Source: RYN-230 sp963711705
GTDB taxonomy: Bacteria; Actinomycetota; Actinomycetes; Streptosporangiales; Streptosporangiaceae
DNA: 64,000 nucleotides
NCBI GenBank assembly: GCA_963711705.1
Contig: CAVQFM010000012.1
Location: 186,001-250,000, forward strand
Direction: 5' to 3'
This document shows, piece after piece, positions 1-10,428 of this stretch. The first letter of the stretch is position 1. Each line of letters starts with the position of its first letter. The translations under genes were made by a program, and so were the position numbers. The notes beneath the pieces are model-generated. The model searched no databases, had not been told where the DNA came from, and was given only the letters and a program-made list of their open reading frames with translations.

Positions 1-117
1 TGCCCCTATTGTGGGGAAGAGGATCTGGAACCACAGGAACAGGACGGCGAGTGGCGCTGCCGGAGCTGTATCCGGTCCTTCCGGCTACGATTTGCTGGAA
101 CGGGAGTGATCCCGTGA
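1..117 (+). CDS. Small zinc-ribbon-like protein, 5'-truncated
   Basis: The 3' end of a gene whose start lies outside the window; 38 residues are visible. It reads CPYCGEEDLE at the edge and then CRSC, so two Cys pairs (CPYC and CRSC, 16 residues apart) form a zinc-ribbon-like knuckle, followed by a short basic tail. Its TGA (115-117) overlaps the GTG start of cysH as GTGA, so the two are translationally coupled. Small Cys-rich proteins are common between the sulfite reductase and cysH genes of actinomycetes, and this is probably one. Its function is not known to me; a role in handling iron-sulfur enzymes of this pathway is inference from position only. Confidence 0.7.
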   Translation, partial: CPYCGEEDLEPQEQDGEWRCRSCIRSFRLRFAGTGVIP

Positions 118-875
118 GCACTACCGTTACCAAGCGTGATCCCCTTGACCAGACAGTGCACGAGGTCCCTGACCCTGATGCCCGGGAGGAACCAATCCGC
201 ATGGAGAGGCTCGCAGCCCAGGCGGCGGACGATCTGGCCGACGCACCCGCGGAAGAGATCGTCCGGTGGGCGGTAGACACGTTCGGTGACCGTCTGTGCA
301 TCACCTCGTCGATGACCGACGCCGTCATCATCCATCTCGCCTCGAAGGTGCAGCCGGGGCTGGATGTGATCTTCCTGGACACCGGGTACCACTTCCCGGA
401 GACCATCGGCACCCGGGACGCGGTATCGGCTGTCTACCCGGTCAACGTGATCAACGTCACACCGTCCCGGACCGTGGCCGAGCAGGACGCTGAGCTGGGC
501 CCCCGGCTCTACGGGCGCAACCCGGACCTGTGCTGCTACTTCCGCAAGGTAGTGCCGCTGGAGCGGGCCCTGGACCCGTATGACGCCTGGCTCACCGGGG
601 TGCGCCGCGAGGAGACCGCCGCCCGCAGCGACACCAAGGCGGTGCAGTGGGATGCCCGGCGCCAGATGGTCAAGGTCAACCCGATCGTGGCGTGGACCCA
701 GGAGCAGGTGGACGCGTATATCGCGGACAACGGTGTGCTGGTCAACCCGCTCGTCTACGACGGGTACCCGTCGATCGGCTGTGCCACCTGCACGAGGAAG
801 GTGGAGGCCGGGGCCGACCCGCGCAGCGGCCGGTGGACGGGCACGGGCAAGACCGAATGCGGTATCCACACCTGA
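114..875 (+). CDS. cysH: Assimilatory adenylylsulfate (APS) reductase
   Basis: Reduces APS (or PAPS) to sulfite with thioredoxin as electron donor, in cytosolic sulfate assimilation. The product has 253 residues, usual for the family. The Cys pairs C140-C141 and C223-x2-C226 are the ligand set of the [4Fe-4S] cluster that marks the bacterial APS-specific enzymes. The protein ends in ECGIHT, with the catalytic Cys at 249. The PAPS-reductase fold is visible from about residue 50 (VDTFGDRLCITSS) to 200. The GTG at 114 is chosen because it overlaps the upstream TGA as GTGA and gives the normal length. The next gene starts inside the last codons, so cysH and cbiX form one transcription unit. cysD and cysN are not in view. 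Confidence 0.93.
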   Translation: MSTTVTKRDPLDQTVHEVPDPDAREEPIRMERLAAQAADDLADAPAEEIVRWAVDTFGDRLCITSSMTDAVIIHLASKVQPGLDVIFLDTGYHFPETIGTRDAVSAVYPVNVINVTPSRTVAEQDAELGPRLYGRNPDLCCYFRKVVPLERALDPYDAWLTGVRREETAARSDTKAVQWDARRQMVKVNPIVAWTQEQVDAYIADNGVLVNPLVYDGYPSIGCATCTRKVEAGADPRSGRWTGTGKTECGIHT

Positions 876-1681
876 CCCCTCCGCTCGTCGCGATCGCCCA
901 CGGCAGCCGGGACCCCCGGGCTGGTGCCACCGTCACCGAACTGCTGAGCGCCGCGCGCGAGCGCGCACCCTGGCTGGACGCCCGGGCCGCCTTCCTCGGC
1001 CACGCCCCGCCCACCCCGCTCCAGGTCCTGACCGCTCTGGCCGGCGAGCAGGAACGGGCGGGTGCGGAGCCGGGCGCGCTCGTGCTGCCGCTGCTGCTGA
1101 CCGCGGCGTACCACAGCGGGACCGACATCCCGGACCTGCTGGCCACGGCGGCGGCGCGGCTGCCCGGGTTGCGGATCCGCTACGGCCAGCCGCTCGGGCC
1201 GCATCCGGGCCTGCTGCGCGCACTGGAGCGGCGGCTGGCCGAGACCGGCCAGGACCTGGCCGGGGGCGCCCGGCACACGTCGGTCGTGCTGGCCGCGGCC
1301 GGGAGCAGCGATCCCGCGGCCAACGACGTGATCGCGCGGATGGCCGCGGACTGGCAGGCGTCCCGTGGCTGGCGGGTGGTGCGGCCGGCCTACGCATCGG
1401 CGGCCCGGCCAGACCCGGCGCACGCCGTCGCCCAGCTGATCCGCGGCGGCGCGCGGCGCGTGGTGGTGGCCAGTTACCTGCTCGCCCCCGGCCTGTTCGC
1501 CGACCGGGTCCGGGAAGCGGCGCTGGCTGCTGGCGCAGCCGCGGTGTCCGCACCCCTGGGAGCCGCCCCCGAGGTCGCTGACGTGCTGCTGGACCGGTAC
1601 CGGCAGGCTGCGGCCAGCGCCGGCCAGCCGGCCAGCCATGCCGTCCGCCCACCCGCCAGCCAGCGGGTTTCCGCCCGGTAA
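857..1681 (+). CDS. Sirohydrochlorin ferrochelatase, CbiX/SirB type
   Basis: Inserts Fe2+ into sirohydrochlorin to make siroheme, the cofactor of assimilatory sulfite reductase, which fits its place directly after cysH. The 274-residue protein has two tandem CbiX-like domains: the first opens with VAIAHGSRDPRAG, containing the metal-binding His; the second starts near residue 138 with VVLAAAGSSDPAAN, where the equivalent His is replaced. Long bacterial enzymes of this kind (SirB) have the same two-domain form. The ATG at 857 lies inside cysH, giving a 19-nt overlap and translational coupling. A start at the CTG near 872 is possible but less usual. A cobalt chelatase role cannot be excluded from sequence alone. 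Confidence 0.85.
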   Translation: MRYPHLTPPLVAIAHGSRDPRAGATVTELLSAARERAPWLDARAAFLGHAPPTPLQVLTALAGEQERAGAEPGALVLPLLLTAAYHSGTDIPDLLATAAARLPGLRIRYGQPLGPHPGLLRALERRLAETGQDLAGGARHTSVVLAAAGSSDPAANDVIARMAADWQASRGWRVVRPAYASAARPDPAHAVAQLIRGGARRVVVASYLLAPGLFADRVREAALAAGAAAVSAPLGAAPEVADVLLDRYRQAAASAGQPASHAVRPPASQRVSAR

Positions 1682-1690
1682 CTTACGGGT

Positions 1691-1696
1691 TATCGT
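1691..1696 (+). promoter_or_regulatory. -10 element of aidB, leaderless start
   Basis: TATCGT lies exactly 6 nt before the ATG of aidB and fits the TANNNT -10 consensus. Transcription would then begin at or next to the A of the start codon. No Shine-Dalgarno sequence precedes the ATG. A -35 box is not clear (TTTCCG at 1669-1674 is weak). Confidence 0.4.
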
Positions 1697-1702
1697 CACC
1701 AC

Positions 1703-3397
1703 ATGACGTCTGCGCCGGCCGCCCGGCCGCACACCACGCATGCCGTGCTGAACCAGGTGCCACCGCTGGCCGGCCACGACATCGCGGACGACCCGGCGCT
1801 GCTGGCCGCGGCCGGCCGGGAAGGCGCGGGCTGGGCTGAGCCACAGCTGCACGAGCTGGGCCTGCTGGCGGGCACGGCGGGCACCCAGGAGCACGCCCGG
1901 CTGGCCAACGAGCACCCACCGGTGCTGCGCAGCCACGACAGCCGGGGCCACCGCATCGACGAGGTCGAGTTCCACCCGTCCTGGCACGTCCTGCTGGGCA
2001 CCGCGGTTGGTCACGGCCTGCACGCCGCCGCCTGGACCGACCAGATGCCCGGGGCCCTGGTCGCCCGGGCCGCGAAGTTCTACGTGTGGTCGCAGGCCGA
2101 GGCCGGGCACGGCTGCCCGGTGTCCATGACCTACGCCGCCATCCCCGCCCTGCGCCAGGAACCGGCCCTGGCCGCGCAGTTCGAGCCGCTGCTGGCCGCG
2201 CGGGCCTACGATCCGGGGCTGCGCCCGCCGGCCAGTAAGGCCGGGCTGCTGGCGGGCATGGCGATGACCGAGAAGCAGGGCGGCTCAGACGTCCGGGCCG
2301 GCACCACACAGGCCGTTCCCGTGCCCGGCCAGGGCACCGGCGCCCACCTGATCACCGGGCACAAATGGTTCTGCTCTGCGCCGATGAGCGACCTGTTCCT
2401 GATCCTGGCCCAGGCGCCAGCCGGGCTCACCTGCTTCCTGCTCCCCCGGGTCCTGCCCGATGGCACCCGCAACGCGATGCGCCTGCAGCGGCTCAAAGAC
2501 AAGCTGGGCAACCGGTCGAACGCATCAGCCGAGGTGGAGTTCGACGGCGCGCTGGCCTGGCAGGTCGGCGAGGCCGGGCGGGGGGTCCGCACGATCATCG
2601 AGATGGTCAGCGCGACCCGGCTGGACTGCGTGCTGGGCAGCGCGGCGGGCCTGCGCCGGGGCTGCGTCACCGCCGTGCACTACGCCACCTACCGGCAGGC
2701 GTTCGGCAAGGACCTGATCGCGCAGCCGCTGATGGCCTCGGTGCTGGCTGACCTCACGCTGGAGACCGAAGCAGCCACCGAGCTGGCCATCCGGCTGGCC
2801 GGCGCGGCGGACCGGGCCGCCCGCGGGGACACCGCCGAGGCGGCGCTGCTCCGGGTGGCGCTGCCCGCGGCCAAGCACTGGGTGTGCAAGCGGGCCCCGC
2901 TGCACGCGGCCGAGGCGCTGGAATGCCTGGGCGGCAACGGCTACGTCGAGGAATCCGGGATGCCCCGGCTGTACCGCGAGGCCCCGCTGAACTCCATCTG
3001 GGAGGGCTCGGGCAACGTGACCGCGCTCGACCTGCTCCGCGCGCTGCGGCGGCAGCCGGCCGTCGCCGACGCGGTGGCCGCTGAGCTGGCCCAGGCCGCA
3101 GGCGCGGACCGGAGGCTGGACGGCGCGGCCGGGCGGCTGCGGCAGGCCGTGGCGTCGGTGTCCGCGGCCAGCGACGACGACGCACAGTACGCCGCCCGGC
3201 GGCTGGCCGGGATGATCACCGTCACCCTGCAGGCGGCCCTGCTGGTCCGGCATGCCCCGGCGGCGGTGGCCGACGCCTTCTGCGCTTCCCGGCTCGACGC
3301 CCCAGCCACGCTGGGACCAGGGGTTCCGTTCGGCACCCTGCCAGCTGGGGCCGCCCTGGGTGAGATTCTGGACCGGGCCCGGCTGGCACCCGGGTAA
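1703..3397 (+). CDS. aidB: Acyl-CoA dehydrogenase family protein, AidB type
   Basis: Flavoprotein of the AidB subgroup of acyl-CoA dehydrogenases. In E. coli AidB is induced by alkylating agents, binds DNA and has weak isovaleryl-CoA dehydrogenase activity. The match runs over the whole 564 residues: N-terminal VFNQ-like segment (VLNQVPPLAGHDI), EFHPSWHVLL, the FAD-contacting MTEKQGGSDV (about 188-197), LKDKLGNRSNAS, and NSIWEGSGN around E434. The length and the C-terminal DNA-binding extension (about 440-564) separate it from catabolic acyl-CoA dehydrogenases. It starts 21 nt after cbiX but has its own likely leaderless promoter; glgX follows after 6 nt. An alkylation-response role is inferred from the family; no ada gene is nearby. 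Confidence 0.9.
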   Translation: MTSAPAARPHTTHAVLNQVPPLAGHDIADDPALLAAAGREGAGWAEPQLHELGLLAGTAGTQEHARLANEHPPVLRSHDSRGHRIDEVEFHPSWHVLLGTAVGHGLHAAAWTDQMPGALVARAAKFYVWSQAEAGHGCPVSMTYAAIPALRQEPALAAQFEPLLAARAYDPGLRPPASKAGLLAGMAMTEKQGGSDVRAGTTQAVPVPGQGTGAHLITGHKWFCSAPMSDLFLILAQAPAGLTCFLLPRVLPDGTRNAMRLQRLKDKLGNRSNASAEVEFDGALAWQVGEAGRGVRTIIEMVSATRLDCVLGSAAGLRRGCVTAVHYATYRQAFGKDLIAQPLMASVLADLTLETEAATELAIRLAGAADRAARGDTAEAALLRVALPAAKHWVCKRAPLHAAEALECLGGNGYVEESGMPRLYREAPLNSIWEGSGNVTALDLLRALRRQPAVADAVAAELAQAAGADRRLDGAAGRLRQAVASVSAASDDDAQYAARRLAGMITVTLQAALLVRHAPAAVADAFCASRLDAPATLGPGVPFGTLPAGAALGEILDRARLAPG

Positions 3398-3403
3398 GGT
3401 CTC

Positions 3404-5569
<2,166 letters not shown>

Positions 5570-5592
5570 CCAGCTCTGATTGACTGCTGGCC

Positions 5593-6363
5593 GTGCGCCA
5601 GATCCATCCGGCGGACCCGGCTGGCCCGCCGCCCGACCTGCCGGCCCGGTACGCCTACCCCAGCGCGGGCCAGCTGGCTGGCCGGCCCTGGGTGCGGGCC
5701 AACATGATCGAGAGCGCGGACGGCGCCGCCGAGCTGGGCGGGCTGTCCGGCGGGCTGTCCGGCCCGGCCGACCGAAGGGTCTTCGGCCTGCTCCGGGCGC
5801 TCGCCGACGTGATCCTGGTCGGCGCGGGCACCGCCCGGGCGGAACGGTACCGGCCGGTCCGGGTGCCGGCCCGCTGGGCGGTACTGCGGGCCGGGCGCCC
5901 GGCCACGCCGCCCATCGCCGTGCTCACCGCGCAGCTGGACCTGGACCTGGACAGCCCGCTGCTGACCGCGGCCCCCGGGGACGCGCGGACGATCGTGATC
6001 ACCACCGGGTCAGCGCCCGCCCGCACCCGCCAGCGGGCCACCCGGCACGCCGACGTGATCATCGCGGGTGACCAGCACGCCGACCTGGGCGCGGCGGTCA
6101 GGGCCCTGGCCGGCCGTGGCTACCGGCGCGTCCTGGCCGAAGGCGGCCCCCGCCTGCTGGGCCAGCTGGCCGCGGCTGGGCTGCTGGACGAGCTGTGTGT
6201 CACGGTCAGCCCGCTGCTGGCCAGCGGGACCGCGGGCCGGATCGTGCAGGGCAGCACCGGGGCTGCGGCATCCCGGCTGGCCCTCGCCCACGTGCTGGAG
6301 GACGAGGGTTACCTGTTCTGCCGCTACCTGGTCCAGCCCGGCCCGGGTGTCATCCCGGGCTGA
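5593..6363 (+). CDS. RibD C-terminal-like pyrimidine reductase family protein
   Basis: A 256-residue protein with the RibD C-terminal/dihydrofolate reductase-like fold: RANMIESADGAAEL near the N-terminus, the phosphate-binding ILVGAGTARAERY segment, and the glycine-rich VLAEGGPRLLGQL close to the C-terminus. These are the parts used by NADPH-dependent 5-amino-6-ribosylaminouracil reductases. The deaminase domain of RibD is absent, so it is a stand-alone reductase. Actinomycetes often carry such copies apart from the rib operon, and the true substrate is uncertain. The GTG at 5593 is used because it comes just before the conserved region; the reading frame is also open a few codons upstream. 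Its last 14 nt overlap the end of ligC on the other strand. Confidence 0.75.
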   Translation: MRQIHPADPAGPPPDLPARYAYPSAGQLAGRPWVRANMIESADGAAELGGLSGGLSGPADRRVFGLLRALADVILVGAGTARAERYRPVRVPARWAVLRAGRPATPPIAVLTAQLDLDLDSPLLTAAPGDARTIVITTGSAPARTRQRATRHADVIIAGDQHADLGAAVRALAGRGYRRVLAEGGPRLLGQLAAAGLLDELCVTVSPLLASGTAGRIVQGSTGAAASRLALAHVLEDEGYLFCRYLVQPGPGVIPG

Positions 6364-7420
6364 GGATCTCGGCCAGGTCGAAGTTGACCGGTTCCTCCAG
6401 CTGCTGGTAGGTGCACGAGCGGGGATCGCGGTCCGGGCGCCAGCGGGCGAACTGGGTGGTGTGCCGGAACCGGCGGCCTTCCATATGGTCGTAGCGCACT
6501 TCGACGACCCGTTCCGGGCGAAGCGGCACGAACGACAGGTCCTTGCCCGCGTTCCACCGGCTGTGCTCCGACGATCTCGGGTTGCGGACCTGCGCGGGCG
6601 CCTGGGCCCAGTTCCAGGGATGCCCGTCGAACGTGGTGACCAGCGGCTGGAGCTCGGTGAACAGTTCCTTCCGGCGGGCCATCGGGAACGCGCCTACCAC
6701 GCCCACGCTGGCCAGGTCACCGGCGTCGGTGTACAGCCCGAGCAGCAGCGATCCGATCGCGTCCGGGCCGCTCTTGTGCAGCCGGTACCCGGCCACCACG
6801 CAATCGGCGGTGCGCTCATGCTTGATCTTGAACATGACCCGCTTGTCCGGCTGGTAGGTCAGGTCCAGCGGCTTGGCGATCAGGCCGTCCAGCCCGGCCC
6901 CCTCGAACTGGCGGAACCACTGCCGGGCCAGGTCCCCATCGGTGGTCGCCGGAGTCAGGTGGACCGGCGCCCCGGCCTGGCTGAGGGCCGCTTCGAGCTG
7001 CTCCCGGCGCCGCGCGAAGGGCTGCTCGCACAGATCCTCGTCATCCACCGCGAGCAGGTCGAACGCCACGAAATGAGCGGGTGTCTGCCCGGCCAGCAGC
7101 GCGACCCGGCTGGCCGCCGGGTGGATCCGCTGCAGCAGCGCGTCCCAGTCCAGCCGCTGCCCGGACGCGTCCGGGATCACGATCTCCCCGTCGATCACAC
7201 ACCGCTCCGGCAGCTCGGCCAGCGCCGCCGCGACCAGTTCCGGGAAATAGCGGGTCAGCGGGCGCTCGTTCCGGCTGCCGATCTCCACCTCACCGCGATC
7301 ACGGAAGATGATGGACCGGAACCCGTCCCATTTCGGTTCGAAGCTGAACGGGCCGTCGGGTATCCGCGTGACCGGGCGGGCCAGCATGGGCGCGACCGGC
7401 GGGTTGACGGGAAGGTGCAT
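6350..7420 (-). CDS. ligC: ATP-dependent DNA ligase, LigC type
   Basis: Seals nicks in DNA by ATP-dependent adenylation. The 356-residue product is the usual length of mycobacterial LigC. Motif I is FEPKWDGFR with the adenylated Lys30; motif III (FVAFDLLAVDDEDL), motif IV (DGLIAK) and motif V (MFKIKHER) follow in order, then a C-terminal OB-fold domain with VEVRYDHMEGRRFRH. The start is the ATG of MHLPVNPPVAPML; the frame is open further upstream but that part does not resemble the family. In mycobacteria LigC acts as a backup ligase in base-excision-type repair. No ku or primase-polymerase gene is adjacent. It converges with the reductase gene and diverges from gadB. Confidence 0.9.
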   Translation of the reverse strand: MHLPVNPPVAPMLARPVTRIPDGPFSFEPKWDGFRSIIFRDRGEVEIGSRNERPLTRYFPELVAAALAELPERCVIDGEIVIPDASGQRLDWDALLQRIHPAASRVALLAGQTPAHFVAFDLLAVDDEDLCEQPFARRREQLEAALSQAGAPVHLTPATTDGDLARQWFRQFEGAGLDGLIAKPLDLTYQPDKRVMFKIKHERTADCVVAGYRLHKSGPDAIGSLLLGLYTDAGDLASVGVVGAFPMARRKELFTELQPLVTTFDGHPWNWAQAPAQVRNPRSSEHSRWNAGKDLSFVPLRPERVVEVRYDHMEGRRFRHTTQFARWRPDRDPRSCTYQQLEEPVNFDLAEILSPG

Positions 7421-7471
7421 GACCCCATCTTGCCTGGTGAGCCACTCCGCCGGGACAGCGCACCGGCCCGA

Positions 7472-7477
7472 TAGCCT
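7472..7477 (+). promoter_or_regulatory. -10 element of gadB, leaderless start
   Basis: TAGCCT ends 6 nt before the gadB ATG at 7484 and matches TANNNT. With no Shine-Dalgarno sequence in view, the mRNA probably begins at the start codon. Confidence 0.4.
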
Positions 7478-7483
7478 GAGCCC

Positions 7484-8878
7484 ATGGCGCTGCACAGGAT
7501 GACCGGCGACACCGACGAGATCGAGCTCAACCCGCTCTACGTGCGCGAACTGGATCTCACCGTGCCCCGGCACCGGCTGGCCCGCTACGGCCTGCTGCCT
7601 GGCACCGCCCTGCAGGCGGTGCGGGACGAGCTGACCCTGGACGGGAACGCCCGGCTCAACCTGGCCACGTTCGTGACCACGTGGATGGAGCCACAGGCCG
7701 AGCAGCTGATGACCGAGTGCCTGAGCAAGAACATGATCGATAAGGACGAGTACCCGCAGACCGCGGAGCTCGAGTCACGCTGCGTCAATATCCTGGCCGA
7801 TTTGTGGCACGCCCCGGCGGGCGGCGCGGCCACCGGCTGCTCGACCACCGGGTCCAGCGAGGCGTGCATGCTGGGCGGCATGGCGCTGCTGTGGCGCTGG
7901 CGGGCCCGGCGCCGGGCGGCGGGGGCGGACGCGTCCCGGCCCAACCTGGTGATGGGCGCGAACGTGCAGGTGTGCTGGGAGAAGTTCTGCCGGTACTGGG
8001 AGGTCGAGCCGCGGAAGGTGCCGATGGAGCCGGGCCGGCTGCACCTGCGTGGCCCGCAGGCCGCGGCGCAGTGCGACGAGAACACCATCGGGGTCGTCGC
8101 GATACTGGGCTCCACCATGGACGGCAGTTACGAGCCGGTCGGCGAGATCAGCGGCGAGCTGGACCGGCTGGCCGCGGCGGGCGGGCCGGACGTCCCCATC
8201 CACGTGGACGCGGCCTCAGGCGGGTTCGTGGCGCCGTTCCTGCAGCCCGAGCTGATCTGGGACTTCCAGGTGCCCAGGGTGGCCTCGATCAACGCGTCCG
8301 GGCACAAGTACGGGCTGGTGTATCCGGGCGTTGGCTGGGCCGTGTGGCGGGACGCCGCCTACCTGCCGGAGGACCTGGTGTTCAAGGTCAACTACCTGGG
8401 CGGGGAGATGCCCACGTTCGCGCTGAACTTCTCCCGCTCCGGGGCCAACGTCGCGGCGCAGTACTACAACTTCCTGCGCCTGGGGTTCGAGGGTTATCAG
8501 CGGATCCAGCAGGCCTGCCAGGAGGTGGCGCTGCACCTGTCCGCGGAGATCGCCAGGATCGGGCCGTTCGAGCTGCTGACCGAGGGCCACGACCTGCCGG
8601 TGTTGGCGTTCCGGGTCCGCGACGACGACGCCCCGTTCACCGTGTTCGACCTGTCGGAGCGGCTGCGCTCCCGCGGCTGGCTGGTGCCGGCCTACACGTT
8701 CCCGGAGAACATGACCAGCACCGCGGTGCTCCGGGTCGTAGTGCGCAACGGGTTCAGCCGGGACCTCGCCGACGTCCTGATCAGCGACCTGCGCAAGCAC
8801 GTCAAGGCGCTGACCAGGCACCCGCACGGCCACATACCGCTGGCCCCAGAAGGTGAGCGCCAGTCGTTCGCCCACTAG
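7484..8878 (+). CDS. gadB: Glutamate decarboxylase
   Basis: PLP-dependent conversion of L-glutamate to GABA and CO2, consuming a proton; linked in bacteria to acid tolerance and GABA metabolism. The 464-residue length is typical. The PLP-binding Lys is K275 in NASGHKYGL; the cofactor region HVDAASGGFVAPF and the substrate-loop segment TGSSEACMLGG are present. The N-terminal half carries the usual FVTTWMEPQAEQLM. The C-terminal tail is rich in His and Lys (RKHVKALTRHPHGH). In E. coli GadB a tail of this region closes the active site at neutral pH; whether this one does is inference. No glutamate/GABA antiporter gene lies beside it. It is divergent from ligC and probably leaderless. Confidence 0.94.
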   Translation: MALHRMTGDTDEIELNPLYVRELDLTVPRHRLARYGLLPGTALQAVRDELTLDGNARLNLATFVTTWMEPQAEQLMTECLSKNMIDKDEYPQTAELESRCVNILADLWHAPAGGAATGCSTTGSSEACMLGGMALLWRWRARRRAAGADASRPNLVMGANVQVCWEKFCRYWEVEPRKVPMEPGRLHLRGPQAAAQCDENTIGVVAILGSTMDGSYEPVGEISGELDRLAAAGGPDVPIHVDAASGGFVAPFLQPELIWDFQVPRVASINASGHKYGLVYPGVGWAVWRDAAYLPEDLVFKVNYLGGEMPTFALNFSRSGANVAAQYYNFLRLGFEGYQRIQQACQEVALHLSAEIARIGPFELLTEGHDLPVLAFRVRDDDAPFTVFDLSERLRSRGWLVPAYTFPENMTSTAVLRVVVRNGFSRDLADVLISDLRKHVKALTRHPHGHIPLAPEGERQSFAH

Positions 8879-8961
8879 CAGGGGTCAGCAAGGCTCATGG
8901 CCGTCAGCGAAGAATGGCGGCGTGCGGGGTCCAGCTAAAAGCCCGGAATGGGCGAATTTGG

Positions 8962-9297
8962 TCAGGCGTTCTTGCGCAGCCGGTCCAGCGCCTCAGCCAG
9001 GATCGCGGCACCGTCCGTGTCGGTCCGCCGCTCCTTCACGTAAGCCAGGTGCGTCTTGTACGGCTCGCTGTGCGGCGGGCCAGGAGGATTGGCCTCGTCC
9101 CGGCCAGCCGGATAGCCGCAACGCGGGCAATCCCAGGTTTCCGGAACCGCGGCATCGCAGGCGAAACTGGGCCGGGTCTCGTGCTTGTTGGCACACCAGA
9201 AAGAAACCCGGATCCGGGGCGCTGCCTCACCGCGCTCCGCCTCGCCCATAGGGCCAGCGCCGACCCGGCTGCCCCTGATCGCGTTGCCACTACTCAC
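8962..9297 (-). CDS. rbpA: RNA polymerase-binding protein RbpA
   Basis: Actinobacterial transcription factor that binds the housekeeping sigma factor and RNA polymerase and stabilises the open promoter complex. The 111 residues contain the N-terminal basic tail (GNAIRGSRVG), the zinc-binding core domain with CANKHETRPSF, a further Cys in SFACDAA, and CPRCG, and the C-terminal sigma-interacting helix (THLAYVKERRT). GTG start at 9297. It lies alone downstream of the secG-glycolysis operon on the same strand, its normal neighbourhood in actinomycetes, and converges with gadB. Confidence 0.95.
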   Translation of the reverse strand: MSSGNAIRGSRVGAGPMGEAERGEAAPRIRVSFWCANKHETRPSFACDAAVPETWDCPRCGYPAGRDEANPPGPPHSEPYKTHLAYVKERRTDTDGAAILAEALDRLRKNA

Positions 9298-9354
9298 TGC
9301 TCACCCCTTGGTACATCTGCTCATTGGCATGGTTCTCGGGACTGGGCACGCGCG

Positions 9355-9585
9355 TCAGCGGTTCAGCAGCAGATTCAGCCCGACGATGCAGAGAAACCAG
9401 ACGATGCCGGTGAAGATCGTGAGCCGGTCGAGGTTGCGCTCAACCACGGACGACGATCCAAGAGTAGAGGACACTCCGCCACCGAACAGGTCAGACAGGC
9501 CACCGCCCTTGCCTTTGTGCAACAGCACCAGCAGCATCATGAGCAGGCTCGTGATGATGAGCACTACCGAAACACCAATAACCAC
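9355..9585 (-). CDS. secG: Preprotein translocase subunit SecG
   Basis: Small inner-membrane subunit of the SecYEG channel that assists protein export. The 76 residues form two transmembrane helices (about 2-22 and 53-73) joined by the conserved loop HKGKGGGLSDLFGGG. GTG start. It lies 48 nt downstream of tpiA on the same strand, the standard actinobacterial order gap-pgk-tpiA-secG, and is probably transcribed with the glycolytic genes. Confidence 0.95.
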   Translation of the reverse strand: MVIGVSVVLIITSLLMMLLVLLHKGKGGGLSDLFGGGVSSTLGSSSVVERNLDRLTIFTGIVWFLCIVGLNLLLNR

Positions 9586-9633
9586 TGCTGTGTCTCTTCC
9601 CTCCGGGTGTCCCGCCCTGGCCAGGTGCCCAGG

Positions 9634-10428
9634 TCAGGCGCTGGCGGCCAGTTCCCGGTACCGGCATATCCTGGCAAATTCACCGGCATCCAGGCTCGCC
9701 CCGCCGACCAGCGCACCGTCAATGTCTGGCTGCATCATGATCGCAGCGATGTTGTCGGCCTTCACCGACCCGCCATACAGAATACGCACACTTGCGGCCG
9801 CTGCGTCGCCATGAACCCCCGAAACGCGGCTGCGGACCGCACGGCACACCTCCTGGGCGTCCTCCGGCGAGGCTACCTCGCCGGTGCCGATGGCCCACAC
9901 CGGCTCGTAAGCGATCACCAGTTCCGCCACCCGCTCCGCGCTCAGCCCAGCCAGCCCCGCGTCCAGCTGGCCCAGGCAGAAGCTGAGCTGCTTATCTTCG
10001 CGGCGCACCGCCAGGTTCTCGCCGATGCACAGCACCGGCGTCAGGCCGTTCCGCAGCGCGGCCTTGACCTTGCTGTTGACGAGCGCGTCGTCCTCCTCGT
10101 GGTACTGCCGCCGCTCGGAGTGCCCGGCCAGCACGTAGGCACAGCCCAGCTTGGCCAGCATCGGCCCGGACACGTCACCGGTGTAGGCGCCCTTGTCGTG
10201 CGGGGACAGATCCTGTGCCCCGTAGCCGATCCGGAGCTTGTCCCCCGCCACCAGGGTCTGCACACTGCGCAGCGCGGTGAACGGCGGCATCACCACGACG
10301 TCGACCGCGTCGTAGTCCTTGCCGGTCAGGGTGAAAGCCAGCTTCTGGACCAGGGTCAGGCCCTCGAAGTGCGTGTTGTGCATCTTCCAGTTGCCAGCGA
10401 TGAGCGGCTTGCGGCCCGCGGTGGCCAT
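9634..10428 (-). CDS. tpiA: Triosephosphate isomerase
   Basis: Interconverts dihydroxyacetone phosphate and glyceraldehyde 3-phosphate in glycolysis and gluconeogenesis. The 264-residue barrel shows the substrate-binding Lys15 in GNWKMHN, the electrophilic His in LAGHSERR, the catalytic Glu in AYEPVWAIGTG and the phosphate-binding ILYGGSVKADN. Its ATG overlaps the pgk stop by one nucleotide (TGATG), so translation is coupled. Third gene of the gap-pgk-tpiA-secG operon. Confidence 0.97.
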   Translation of the reverse strand: MATAGRKPLIAGNWKMHNTHFEGLTLVQKLAFTLTGKDYDAVDVVVMPPFTALRSVQTLVAGDKLRIGYGAQDLSPHDKGAYTGDVSGPMLAKLGCAYVLAGHSERRQYHEEDDALVNSKVKAALRNGLTPVLCIGENLAVRREDKQLSFCLGQLDAGLAGLSAERVAELVIAYEPVWAIGTGEVASPEDAQEVCRAVRSRVSGVHGDAAAASVRILYGGSVKADNIAAIMMQPDIDGALVGGASLDAGEFARICRYRELAASA